Part shown: one piece after another, positions 42,488 through 52,477 of the stretch
Position numbering within the stretch: the stretch's first letter is position 1
How the letters are laid out: every line of letters starts with the position of its first letter
Assembly (NCBI GenBank): GCA_036250195.1
Contig: JAVHZZ010000069.1
Location: 480,001 to 544,000 of the forward strand
Direction of reading: 5' to 3'
Origin: Mixophyes australis
Taxonomy: Eukaryota; Chordata; Amphibia; Anura; Limnodynastidae
Length of the DNA stretch: 64,000 nt
Translations under genes and position numbers: made by a program
Notes under the pieces: generated by a model
What the model saw: only the letters and a program-made list of their open reading frames with translations
Told to the model about the DNA's origin: nothing
The model's database searches: none

Positions 42488-42617
42488 TGGGCAATCAAAT
42501 AGTATTGCCCATTTAATATAATTATATATTCATGTTTCCCCATAATATGATACAATAATATTGCCCCCTTAGTATAATGGAAAATAAATTTTACTCCCAT
42601 AAGTTAATTACAAATCA
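42488..42617. repeat. Dispersed repeat, right copy
   Basis: Nearly identical to 36733-36857; directly adjoins the truncated LTR remnant of the Gmr1-like element. Confidence 0.8.
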
Positions 42618-43234
42618 ACATAATAAAAATCTATTCTTAGGAAAAAAGGAAATACATATTAGACTTTCAAGCAGGAAATCCCTTGCCTCTAAAGTTTCTA
42701 ACCCAAATGGGAAAATAATGGTTCCGTCTTTGATTTTGTTATAGTTTAGATCAGTGCAGAAAGCTGCCTTTGCGCATCTCTTTACTATGCATGTGCTGTA
42801 TGAAGTATTATGTCACAGTCTGCAAGCATGCAGAGAGGCCGAATAGGGTAAAGAAGAGGCGGGCTTGCATAGCTCGATTACAATAAAGGGATGTTAATGC
42901 TGCTTATGTACTATGTAGGTAGCAAGCAGTTGCAAAAACATCACTAGGAAGCATATTTGTTGTGGCTGCTTCTCCCCTGCGCAACAACTTGCAATTGCTG
43001 TAACAAAAAGCATTTTTAAAAATGGGATGTAGGACCAGCCTCCTCCCCACAAAATAAATAAACAATGCCAAACATCCCTGGTGCGGTGGGTGTGGGGTAA
43101 TAAATAAAAAAGCATAGTTCCTGCATTATTTTTGTGGGCTCAATTCCACTAGGCATAGGATGTATCAGTACTTTGGCAGGGGATAGCCCAAATTGCAGGT
43201 TTTACTGCAATTTTTTTTTACCAGATCTGGCCTG
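42618..43234. other. Intergenic sequence, left flank of element 2
   Basis: No gene or repeat recognised; ends with the target duplication CATAG (43235-43239). Confidence 0.5.
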
Positions 43235-43239
43235 CATAG

Positions 43240-43993
43240 TGTTAGGAACCCCTCCAGCCGGCACAACACAACCCGGAGTCTACTCTGCCAGTCAGGTGTT
43301 CACTGGAGCCCCTGATGGTGGGGACAGACTGGGCTGCAGACTGACAGAGGGTCGTGAAGTGTGTACCGGCTGGGGAGAACCCAGGCAAGAAGAGTCAGGT
43401 CCACGCAGAGGTCAAAGGCCGGCAGCAGGTAACAGTAATGATGAACAAGCTGAGGTCAGAGGTCACAGGCAAAGTAGCAGAACGGGTAAACAAGCCAAGG
43501 ATCAGGGTCACAGGAAACACAAGCGAAGTCCATTACGAAGCCAAGGGTCATACACGGGAAGTCAAACGTAGATACAGGATACAGGAACTGGAACAAGCAG
43601 GTCAGCAGACTGGAGCACAGAAGCTATAACCGGCAATGAGGCAGCAGACCTCATTGCCTTAAATACCCAGCTGAACCAATCACAGGTAAAACACACTCCT
43701 GCAGGTTAATAGAGCAGTCACTAATAGAGCCAATCAGGGCTTGCCCCTGGCCTGCACAGTTGCAGGCTAATGCCTGTAATTGCCTCCTATAATCTGCCCA
43801 TATTAATTAGCCCACAGGCTGTAGAACACTGCGCCCGGCTTCCTCCTATTGCCGGGACGCAGCTCTGAAGTGTCTGCTGGTTGCCCCGGTAACGGCCGGG
43901 TTATGGCCGGAAATGACGTCCCGGTCGCCATGGCGATGGCCGGGACGCGGGTGAGTGAGTCGCGGCGGCTGGGCACCGCCGCGGCTCGTAACA
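43240..43993 (-). repeat. 3' LTR of chromovirus element 2
   Basis: 754 bp, matching 48196-48949 at an offset of 4956 with one substitution noticed. The last 148 bp of pol extend into it. Confidence 0.96.
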
Positions 43994-46900
43994 GTACCCC
44001 CCCCTTGAGGAGGGGTCGAGGGACCCCGACATCCTGGTTTTCTAGGGAATTTTTTGAAGAACTCCTTCAGTTTCTTTGGGGCATGGAGTTGTCTCCGCGG
44101 AACCCAAGATCGCTCTTCTAATCCGCGATTCCTCCATTGTATAAGGAAATGCACCTGTCCTTGAACATTTTTAGAATCAAGGACCTTTTGAATCACAAAT
44201 TTTTTTGGCCCACTGGAACCTCTCCCAGGCACACTTGAAGACTGGGCTTGACCAGGATAAAGCACTGGCTTCAATAGAGAACAATGAAAGGTGTTTGGAA
44301 TTCTTAACGAGCCTGGAATTTTTAACCTAAATGCGACGGAGTTCACCTGCTTGATGATAAGAAACGGCCCGATGAACTTAGGGCCCAATTTCTTGCAAGG
44401 TTGTCTGAGCCTGATATTTTTTGTAGACAGCCAGACTTTCTGGCCAACCTTAAGGGAGCAGGGGGTACGGTGTCGGTCCGAAATTTTTTTTGCAACAAGT
44501 GAGGCTTGTTTTAAAGATGAATGTACTTTCTTCCAGACAACTCTGAGATCCCTGGCAGTGGAACGGATCTCCTGAATACCAACGGACTGGAGTGAATACA
44601 AAGAGTTAGATCTGGGGTGGAAACCATAATTGCAAAAGAACGGAGAGGTTTTCGTGGATGAGTGACAGGAGTTGTTACAGGCAAATTCTGCCCAGGGCAA
44701 CAAGGAGGACCAGTTGTCATGGAACTCCGATATGTAGCATCGCAAGAACTTCTCCAAGGACTGGTTAACCCTTTCAGTCTGCCCATTTGACTGAGGGTGG
44801 TATGCAGATGATAAACTGACCTTGATTCCCAGGAGGGTACAGAATGATCTCCAGAACTGCGCTATGAACTGGGAACCCCGATCGGAGACGATGTCTGTAG
44901 GGAGTCCATGGAGGCGGAAAATGTGTTGAATGAACAAGATTGCCAAATCTCGAGCAGTAGGAAGCCTAGTGAGTGGAATGAAATGCGCCATCTTGCTGAA
45001 CCGGTCTACCACGACCCAAATGGTATTGTGTCCCGCAGAGGGTGGCAGATCGACTATAAAGTCCATGGACAGATGTGTCCAAGGTTTACCAGGGGCGGCC
45101 AACGGAACTAACTGACCTACCGGGCGAGTCCTGGGAACTTTGTTCCTGGCACAAACTTCACAGGACAGGACGTGACTCTTGACGTCAGCAGACAGAGACG
45201 GCCACCATACAGTACGGGAAAGGATTTCCAGTGTTTTGTAGACTCCAGGATGCCCAGCAGTCCGACTGTTGTGTGCCTCAGCAAGGACTGTCTTCCTTAG
45301 ATGAACTGGGACAAACAAACATCTTGCCGGAGTGTTATCAGGAGCCAACCTCTGGAACCTTTGTAAGGTACAGCTCAAATCTTGAGTTAATCCGGCATGA
45401 ATCATAGACACAGGAACAATAGGCTCTGGGCAGGTGACCGGAGCATGATGTGCCAGGAAACTTCTAGACAGGGCGTCCGCTTGAATATTTTTGGAACCAG
45501 GACGATAGGTGATAATAAAGTTGAACCGAGTGAAGAACAGCGACCACCGAGCCTGTCGGGGGTTCAGACGTTTGGCTGACTGTATATACTGTAAGTTTTT
45601 ATGATCCGTTATAACGGAGATCTGGTGTGCAGCGCCTTCCAACCAGTGCCGCCATTCCTCAAAGGCCCATTTAATTGCCAGCAATTCTCGGTTTCCCACG
45701 TCATAGTTGGTTTCCGCTGATGAGAACTGACGGGAAAAAAAGGCACATGGATGTAAGCGGTGGGTCTGGGGGTCTTTTTGTGACAAGACGGCCCCGGCAC
45801 CGACGTCAGACGCATCTACCTCAAGAACAAACGGTACCCTAGGATCCGGATGTCTGAGAACCTGAGCAGACACAAAAGCTTTCTTCAGGGTTTTGAATGC
45901 ATTTATTGCCTGTTGTGACCAAACAGTTGGATCACCTCCTTTGCGGGTCAAGGTGACGATAGGAGCCACGATATCAGCAAAGCCGCCAATAAACCTCCTG
46001 TAGTAATTGGCGAATCCCAGGAATCTCTGGACCGCCTTGAGGTTATTCGGTTGTATCCAATCCAGAATTGCTTGGACCTTGGTTGGGTCCATGGAGAAAC
46101 CTTCTGAGGAGATTAGATAACCGAGGAAAGATACCTTCTGGACCTCGAACTCGCATTTCTCGAGTTTAGCGTAGAGGTGATGTTCCCGTAATTTCTGTAG
46201 GATTTGTCTGACATGACCCTGGTGCACAGACAACGATTTTGAATATATGAGGATGTCGTCTAAGTAAACAACAACAAAGTGTCCCAGGAACTCACGTAAC
46301 ACCTCATTAATCAAGTCCTGAAATACGGCAGGAGCATTACTAAGGCCAAACGGCATGACCAGGTATTCGTAATGGCCCGAGAGCGTGTTGAAAGCCGTCT
46401 TCCACTCATCACCTGCTCTAATACGTATGAGATTATAGGCCCCACGAAGATCAATTTTTGTGAAGATAGTGGCTCCTCTTAATTGATCAAAAAGAACGGA
46501 GATGAGGGGAAGGGGGTAGGTGTTCTTAACCGTAATAAGGTTCAGCCCTCGATAATCGATACAGGGTCTGAGTCCACCGTCCTTCTTGGGTACAAAGAAA
46601 CACCCCGCTCCTACTGGGGACTTGGATGGCCTGATGAAGCCCTTCTCCAAGTTTTCGTCAATATACTCCTGCATGGATTTGGTCTCTGGACCAGAGAGAG
46701 GATACAAGCGTCCCTTGGGTAATTTAGAGCCCGGAATGAGCTCAATGGCACAGTCGAAATTGCGGTGCGGTGGTAGTGTGTCAGCAGCCTTTTTGGAGAA
46801 AACATCCCAATAGTCATGATACTGAGAAGGGAGCTGCTCCGGAATAGACTGAATAATACGTAGAGGTAGTGACAAGCAAGACTGTGTACAATGGGGGCTC

Positions 46901-47325
46901 CACTGGACAATTTCTCCTTTTGCCCAATCCATGACGGGGTTATGGCAGAATAGCCAAGGGTGGCCCAGAATTAAAGGAACCGAAGGACATTCGATAAGAC
47001 GTAAGACTATGGATTCCGAATGGAGAGAGCCAATGTTCAACTGTAATGGTGGGGTCTCCCAAGTAATCTTGCCGCCTGGCAACGGACTACCATCTAAGCC
47101 ACATACCGTAATGGCAGATTGGAGTTTAATCCGCGGAATCCCAGCAGAGCGGGCAAACTCGATGTCAAGGAAGTTGCCAGCAGCTCCACTGTCAATGAAG
47201 GCTGATAGTTTCGTAGAACGAGCACTGAACGTGAGCTGTGCAGGGACCAATAGTGCATTTTTCTGGGAGACAATTTGTAGACCTAAGTGAACTCTCCCCT
47301 CGTTCCTTAGGCATGCTCGTTTCCC
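43846..47325 (-). CDS. Pol polyprotein of element 2
   Basis: About 1159 residues after a -1 shift at GGGAAAC. Order: aspartic protease (FIDSGAAGNF about residue 43), reverse transcriptase including the MPFGLSNAP box and YLDD (46255-46266), RNase H (VDASDVGAG; LLAIKWAFEEWRHWLEG; TDHKNLQY; ADALSR), integrase with HHCC zinc site (HNSRTAGHPGVYKT to CEVCARNK) and DDE core (SMDFIVDLPPS, VSDRGSQF, SNGQTERVNQ), GPY/F module (FIGPFLII), and a C-terminal chromodomain (KFVIQKVLDSKN to EERSWVPR) that in such elements helps target integration to chromatin. No stops or missing motifs were seen. Acts in the cytoplasmic particle and then the nucleus. Confidence 0.95.
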   Translation of the reverse strand, partial: GKRACLRNEGRVHLGLQIVSQKNALLVPAQLTFSARSTKLSAFIDSGAAGNFLDIEFARSAGIPRIKLQSAITVCGLDGSPLPGGKITWETPPLQLNIGSLHSESIVLRLIECPSVPLILGHPWLFCHNPVMDWAKGEIVQWSPHCTQSCLSLPLRIIQSIPEQLPSQYHDYWDVFSKKAADTLPPHRNFDCAIELIPGSKLPKGRLYPLSGPETKSMQEYIDENLEKGFIRPSKSPVGAGCFFVPKKDGGLRPCIDYRGLNLITVKNTYPLPLISVLFDQLRGATIFTKIDLRGAYNLIRIRAGDEWKTAFNTLSGHYEYLVMPFGLSNAPAVFQDLINEVLREFLGHFVVVYLDDILIYSKSLSVHQGHVRQILQKLREHHLYAKLEKCEFEVQKVSFLGYLISSEGFSMDPTKVQAILDWIQPNNLKAVQRFLGFANYYRRFIGGFADIVAPIVTLTRKGGDPTVWSQQAINAFKTLKKAFVSAQVLRHPDPRVPFVLEVDASDVGAGAVLSQKDPQTHRLHPCAFFSRQFSSAETNYDVGNRELLAIKWAFEEWRHWLEGAAHQISVITDHKNLQYIQSAKRLNPRQARWSLFFTRFNFIITYRPGSKNIQADALSRSFLAHHAPVTCPEPIVPVSMIHAGLTQDLSCTLQRFQRLAPDNTPARCLFVPVHLRKTVLAEAHNSRTAGHPGVYKTLEILSRTVWWPSLSADVKSHVLSCEVCARNKVPRTRPVGQLVPLAAPGKPWTHLSMDFIVDLPPSAGHNTIWVVVDRFSKMAHFIPLTRLPTARDLAILFIQHIFRLHGLPTDIVSDRGSQFIAQFWRSFCTLLGIKVSLSSAYHPQSNGQTERVNQSLEKFLRCYISEFHDNWSSLLPWAEFACNNSCHSSTKTSPFFCNYGFHPRSNSLYSLQSVGIQEIRSTARDLRVVWKKVHSSLKQASLVAKKISDRHRTPCSLKVGQKVWLSTKNIRLRQPCKKLGPKFIGPFLIIKQVNSVAFRLKIPGSLRIPNTFHCSLLKPVLYPGQAQSSSVPGRGSSGPKKFVIQKVLDSKNVQGQVHFLIQWRNRGLEERSWVPRRQLHAPKKLKEFFKKFPRKPGCRGPSTPPQGGGTVTSRGGAQPPRLTHPRPGHRHGDRDVISGHNPAVTGATSRHFRAASRQ
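43994..44006 (-). other. Polypurine tract, element 2
   Basis: Minus-strand AAGGGGGGGGTAC immediately before the 3' LTR. Same position and sequence type as in element 1. Confidence 0.85.
47265..47325 (-). promoter_or_regulatory. -1 frameshift signal (slippery site plus pseudoknot), element 2
   Basis: The minus-strand gag frame reads TCG GGA AAC, so the heptamer is GGGAAAC (47319-47325), the same heptamer known from PEG10. After 7 nt, CCTAAG (47306-47311) pairs with CTTAGG (47282-47287), and loop bases GGGAGA (47293-47298) pair with TCTCCC (47265-47270). The gag stop lies in the first stem, exactly as in element 1, although the paired sequences differ. Confidence 0.78.
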
Positions 47326-48161
47326 GACTTGTTTGGGCAAGAACGGGAGAAGTGGCCTCTTGCGCCACAATATAAACATAAGCCTTGTGACCGTCTCCTG
47401 TCTCTCTCCTCAGAGGAAAGACGGTATGCTCCCAATTGCATTGGTTCCTCACCATCCTGGGAGATAGGAACGAAGGCGGATGGAGGTGATGACGTTTCCT
47501 TTTCAGTTTTCCGCTCTTTATATCTCCTGTCAATTTTAATGGAGAGGTGCATCAGATCCTCAAGAGAGCTAGGAGACGGGTATTGCACCAGCGAATCTTT
47601 AATCTGTTCAGATAGGCCGACACGGAACTGACTACGTAAGGCAGGGTCGTTCCATCCACTGTCAGGTGACCATCTACGGAATTCCGCGCAGTATTCTTCT
47701 GCCGACCGTCTGCCTTGTTTCAAGGACCGTAGGTGAGCTTCCGCGGAGGCCACTCGATCCGGGTCATCATACAGTAAACCCAATGCCTCAAAGAAGGAGT
47801 CTACGGACTGCATGGCCGGACTGGTCTGTGGCAAAGAAAACGCCCAGGACTGGGGGTCACCCTGTAGAAGGGAAATAATAATCCCAACTCGTTGCTGCTC
47901 TGAACCGGAGGAGCGGGGTCTCATCCGAAAATAGAGCTTGCAGCTCTCCCTGAAGTTCCGAAACAAGGTTCTATTTCCGGAGAACCGATCCGGTAAATTC
48001 ATTTTGGGCTCACAGATGGGATCTGGAGGAGATTGTGAAGCTTTTGTGGCTTCTTCTTGAACAGACATACGCTCAGCCAATCCCTGCATCATCTGATACA
48101 AAGACTCCACATGGCCTGCTAGGGTTTCTGCCGGAGACGGTGTGGATCCACTTGCATCCAT
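47307..48161 (-). CDS. Gag of chromovirus element 2
   Basis: 284 residues from the first ATG after the 5' LTR. A short N-terminal coiled coil (ESLYQMMQGLAERMSVQEE), a Ty3/sushi-type capsid (PDRFSGNRTLFRNFRESC; IISLLQGDPQSWAFSL; WNDPALRSQFRVGLSEQIKD) and one CCHC zinc knuckle (CLYCGARGHFSRSC) near the end. Collinear with Gag of element 1. Stop codon at 47307-47309; pol is reached by frameshift just before it. Confidence 0.94.
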   Translation of the reverse strand: MDASGSTPSPAETLAGHVESLYQMMQGLAERMSVQEEATKASQSPPDPICEPKMNLPDRFSGNRTLFRNFRESCKLYFRMRPRSSGSEQQRVGIIISLLQGDPQSWAFSLPQTSPAMQSVDSFFEALGLLYDDPDRVASAEAHLRSLKQGRRSAEEYCAEFRRWSPDSGWNDPALRSQFRVGLSEQIKDSLVQYPSPSSLEDLMHLSIKIDRRYKERKTEKETSSPPSAFVPISQDGEEPMQLGAYRLSSEERDRRRSQGLCLYCGARGHFSRSCPNKSGNEHA

Positions 48162-48184
48162 CCTAATCTTGTCTCCGTGAGTGG

Positions 48185-48194
48185 GCCGGTTATA
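48185..48194 (-). other. Predicted self-priming primer-binding site, element 2
   Basis: Minus strand TATAACCGGC starts one base after the 5' LTR and is the exact complement of GCCGGTTATA (48581-48590), the predicted RNA 5' end. No tRNA-like site is present. Confidence 0.65.
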
Positions 48195-48195
48195 A

Positions 48196-48949
48196 TGTTA
48201 GGAACCCCTCCAGCCGGCACAACACAACCCGGAGTCTACTCTGCCAGTCAGGTGTTCACTGGAGCCCCTGATGGTGGGGACAGACTGGGCTGCAGACTGA
48301 CAGAGGGTCGTGAAGTGTGTACCGGCTGGGGAGAACCCAGGCAAGAAGAGTCAGGTCCACGCAGAGGTCAAAGGCCGGCAGCAGGTAACAGTAATGATGA
48401 ACAAGCTGAGGTCAGAGGTCACAGGCAAAGTAGCAGAACGGGTAAACAAGCCAAGGATCAGGGTCACAGGAAACACAAGCGAAGTCCAATACGAAGCCAA
48501 GGGTCATACACGGGAAGTCAAACGTAGATACAGGATACAGGAACTGGAACAAGCAGGTCAGCAGACTGGAGCACAGAAGCTATAACCGGCAATGAGGCAG
48601 CAGACCTCATTGCCTTAAATACCCAGCTGAACCAATCACAGGTAAAACACACTCCTGCAGGTTAATAGAGCAGTCACTAATAGAGCCAATCAGGGCTTGC
48701 CCCTGGCCTGCACAGTTGCAGGCTAATGCCTGTAATTGCCTCCTATAATCTGCCCATATTAATTAGCCCACAGGCTGTAGAACACTGCGCCCGGCTTCCT
48801 CCTATTGCCGGGACGCAGCTCTGAAGTGTCTGCTGGTTGCCCCGGTAACGGCCGGGTTATGGCCGGAAATGACGTCCCGGTCGCCATGGCGATGGCCGGG
48901 ACGCGGGTGAGTGAGTCGCGGCGGCTGGGCACCGCCGCGGCTCGTAACA
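48196..48949 (-). repeat. 5' LTR of chromovirus element 2
   Basis: 754-bp LTR at the right-hand end, followed by the target duplication CATAG (48950-48954). Confidence 0.96.
48581..48621 (-). promoter_or_regulatory. LTR core promoter and predicted RNA start of element 2
   Basis: Minus-strand TATTTAAG begins at 48621; GCCGGTTATA begins 31 bp downstream at 48590. A perfect 10-bp inverted repeat (48588-48597 with 48605-48614) lies between and over them. Spacing is identical to element 1. Confidence 0.65.
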
Positions 48950-49086
48950 CATAGCCTAGTGCTGTTATTATGAGGGGGGAGGGGAGGTGTTTGGCAGCAC
49001 TAGAGCTGGTTTCACTATTATGCAGGGACTGGCTCATTTTTAAACATTATTTATTTTATAACGGACCTTAAAATACATTGCAAAGA

Positions 49087-49163
49087 GGCAATGGAAACAG
49101 GCACCAGCTGTACAATGTTGAAGCCACCCTAAAAAACATTGTACAGCACCTGCCTCCATTGCC
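49087..49163. other. Hairpin (imperfect palindrome)
   Basis: GGCAATGGAAACAGG, then CAGCTGTACAATGTT, pairs with AACATTGTACAG, then CCTGCCTCCATTGCC across a loop of about 14 nt, so a transcript could fold into a 30-bp stem. Could be a foldback MITE remnant; a microRNA precursor is conceivable but unsupported. Confidence 0.45.
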
Positions 49164-49668
49164 CCTTTAACAGCAGGAATCACAGTGTCGACATAATTGT
49201 CTGTTGCCTGGATGTTGCCAGGGGAGTTTTTCAAACAGTCGGGCTCAGCAGTGTGTCGGGGAATGACAGGTCGTGCTGAAGATGTCGGGGTAAGCGCTGT
49301 CGGTGTTTTCATCATCGCTCTTTAGTACCCCACCCGGCCACAGGACTATCCTATTTATCACTGTGCAGTATACATGTACTAATTGATCACAGTGGTTAAT
49401 TTAAGGTTCATGTGCATTTATTTTTGCTTGTAATTAGGATACACCTTAAGTGTTATTAGTCAAATAACTGATTTACATTGTATTTATCCTTCAATCAGAC
49501 CACAATCTGGTTATTGCTACACATGCAGAACTAAGTCGCTATTGACTAATCTCACAATCTCAACATATTTCTTTTGATTATTTTTGGTGTTGTTAGATAG
49601 TGCTTGCACATATTTATTTGTTCATTTATGGCTTTAGAGAGGCTGGATAGCCCTACTTTTGTTACTAA

Positions 49669-49770
49669 TAGAGATGTTCACTGACCCCCATGTTTTGGTT
49701 TTGGATCTGTATTAACTTTGTGTTTTGGCTAAACTGCTCTAGCGTGTTTATGGTTTTGGAAATGTAAATA
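49669..49770. mobile_element. hAT-family end fragment
   Basis: TAGAGATGTTCACTGACCCC followed by GTTTTGG runs matches the 14821 end of hAT copy A and the micro-hAT at 12810. The rest of the element is not recognisable. Confidence 0.6.
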
Positions 49771-50639
49771 GCAACCACCGTCTCTTCAGCTCTATGTCTG
49801 GCGACGCCAGCTGTGCAGTCATTTGGTGCACTCATGCAGTTAATCATCTTTCAATATCTCATTGGTTCTGCTGACTATATGAACCCCTTTTTGTTACCAT
49901 ACCAATGCTTGGCCTAGTGTGCCTTGTATCCTGATCTGTTTTGCTCTCAGTGTTTGACCCGTATTGTTTAAAAGTTTATATGTCTTCCCTGCCCCTGACC
50001 TTGGCTAGCTAAAAGGATCTGCATATATATCTCTACCTGACCCCCTGGTTTATTTAAAGGAACTGCTGTATTCTCCTGTTCCTGACCTTGGCTTGTTAAA
50101 CGGATCTGCATATATATATTACTGAAATCAATCATAATGTACTAAAAATAGTAACTTATTGAGAGCAGATGAAAGGAATTGTACCTAAGATACAGAAAAG
50201 GTTATACTATGCAATTAGGCCATATGGAAAAATAAAGACATTTCAAGGGACAAAACTTCATGAGACAAGTCTCTAAAACATTGCAGTATTAATAGAAATT
50301 AGGGACAATTGGTGATTATGCATATTCCGGAAAGTGTAGATTTTAACCTTGTGCATTTTTGCTTTCTTTCTATGCATATGATATTAAGCCTTGCATTCAG
50401 TGGTAGCATTGAAGTGGACATTATCTATAATAGGCCATTGGCTCAGACGTAGGCACATCTGCAAAGATTGGCCCAACAAAGCAGTATGTTAACCCCTACC
50501 ACTTGCAGTATTCCTGTGTTAAAGGTGCTAAGGGAGAAAAAGCCACACAGACTACAATCCCCTTCCCGACACCCCAGGTACCCATCTGATCCTGAGAGAC
50601 AGCTATGGAACACCATACCTGCTGCTGCACTCTTACTTA
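49771..50639. other. Intergenic sequence with a short duplicated segment
   Basis: Two similar segments around CTGACCTTGGCT, then GATCTGCATATATA, occur at about 49990-50033 and 50083-50118. No gene recognised. Confidence 0.4.
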
Positions 50640-51690
50640 ACTATAGCTAAACTACTCACTATTACAGGACCAATTGTCTCACTATGTTGAGGGCTGAATG
50701 CCTGCCTACGACTATCAGGACCTAATGTCCTATTTACCAAAGAGGGCCGGTTGCCCTACTAACAGCTATACGGGCCTTCTGCCCTGCTAAGTGGGACCTA
50801 CTGTCCCTCCTTAACACTAACAAGGGCCTAGCACCCTACTAAGAAAAGGATCTGCTCCCCAGCTGTACTCTATGGGCCTGACACCCAACTCTACCTATAG
50901 GGAGTTTTGCCATTGTTAGACCTAATGCCTAATTTACTTGACGGCCTTGTGTCCTTTGTAACTATGGGGCCTTGTGCCTTTTCTAACTATGGGGCCTTGC
51001 ACCCCGGAGTTGCCAGTCTTACTATGGGGCCACCCTAACTGAGGCTCAGGCTTAGCGCCTGTATGCAGCTCGGGCTTAGTGCCGAGTGTGAACAGAGTTG
51101 TTCTTTATTAGATATAAAGGTATAGGGAATTCCGGGTGGGGTCCGGTAGAGGAGGTGCCTACAACGGCCCTTACTTCCTCAATGCTCTGCCGCCGCCCCG
51201 TCCTCCGTCTTCAATACTCGGCCGCTGTCTTCTTTGATTGATCCCGGCGAGTCTTCAGGGGACAGAGTTGCTCTCAGCCCTAACAAGGGCTCTCTGTCTC
51301 CGCTGTCTGTCTACAGTCTACTGCCTTCTCTGCAGTTTTCTTTCTTTTTTCTCTCGGCGCCTCCTCTTCTCAATACAGTTGCACTTGTCGTCTTCTTTCT
51401 TCTTGCTTGTGCACGGAGTTCCACGACAATCGTCTTCTCTCTTCGCCGGTGACTGCACACAATGGTGCTAGCCGTGGAGGCTTAAATAGCCGTTAACATG
51501 CCAAAGTCAAATGACGACATTGCACAACCACTCGGCGATCCCTGATTGGCTCGCCACAGTGCCAGAATTCAAAAGACCAAGCAGCGTGACCTGATTGGCT
51601 CCTCATCCCGCCCACTTTGGATGGTACATCTGTGAAGCCGCAACGGACTGTAAGGGACCCCCCCGAATGCATCCCCTGTAAGTAAGTCCT
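50640..51690 (-). repeat. LTR-like sequence with an array of short GGCC/GCCC motifs
   Basis: Read on the minus strand, a C-free purine run GGGGGGGTCCC (about 51657-51667) precedes CAAT-like ATTGGC boxes (two GATTGGCTC sites on plus, 51543 and 51592) and a TATA-like CTATTTAAGCC (51482-51492), an arrangement expected of an LTR. The interior (50690-51080) is a degenerate repeat of units such as GGGCCTAGCACCC, GGGCCTTCTGCCC, GGGGCCTTGTGCC. No coding frames; boundaries uncertain. Confidence 0.45.
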
Positions 51691-52071
51691 CCACACCTGG
51701 TGCATATCAAGGTGTAAATGCTACATCAAATTATAACCTCCTAACACTATAAAAAAAACACCTTTTCATCAAGTTCAATATCTTTTAGTCTTTTTTAGTT
51801 TAATCATGAGAGTAAGAGGTCATTGGCACTACCTTTATTACATGCAGTACTTTTGTGTGTTTGAAGCTGTTTTTACACTTTTACTTTTGCGCTTCCCTTA
51901 CTTTACCCAAGTCCTCCTATTTGATATTGCGAATTTCTGTTGCTACACATACCATCTAGGTAAACAAACCCATTTACTTTGGAGGATATCGGTTTGATCC
52001 TGTACATGTCAAGATACAAAGCACCACCAAAGACGATTTGTCTGTTTTATGCTTCGTAATTGAGACATACT

Positions 52072-52362
52072 GGGCCTGATTCATTAAGGAAATTAAGACA
52101 AAAGTTTTCTCCTGGACAAAACCATGTTACAATGCAAGGGGTGCAAATTAGTTTATTATTTTGCACATAAGATAAATACTGGCTATTTTTTCATGTAGCA
52201 CACAAATACTTGATAGCTTTATTTGAACACTGAAATTTAAAGATTATCTAGAAAATGCCTTAACCCAACTATAAATATGCCATCACATTTTAAATTTTTC
52301 TCCCCTTCCAAGGTGCAAAGTTACCCATTTTTTTTGCTTACTTTTCTTTAATGAAGCATTCC
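52072..52362. mobile_element. Harbinger-like MITE, decayed
   Basis: Starts GGGCCTGATTCATTAAGG and shares its interior (ATACTGGCTATTTTTTCATG) with the copy at 17785. The right end is diverged (TTTAATGAAGCATTCCC). Confidence 0.65.
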
Positions 52363-52477
52363 CACTGTGTTTTAATGTGTTATTTAATCAAGTGCTATTG
52401 AATTCGGTATTATTCAAAACATTTTTGTAGCTTTGGAAACATTCACATTGTCACTTGCTGTTAATTGGAAACATAAT

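Larger units (their letters stand above)
43240..48949 (-). mobile_element. Apparently intact Ty3/gypsy chromovirus (Tf1/sushi-type), element 2
   Basis: A 5710-bp element with two 754-bp LTRs (TGTTACGAG...CCTAACA on the minus strand) and a perfect 5-bp duplication CATAG (43235-43239 and 48950-48954). I noticed a single difference between the LTRs (43533 T, 48489 A). Gag and pol frames are complete, all catalytic motifs are present, and primer, frameshift and polypurine signals can be read. By sequence it may be an autonomous, recently active retrotransposon. Confidence 0.96.

Noticed and set aside
43134..43571. Plus-strand frame of 145 codons, repeated at 48177
   Set aside because: It lies in the LTRs of element 2, antisense to the element, and is present twice only because the LTR is duplicated.
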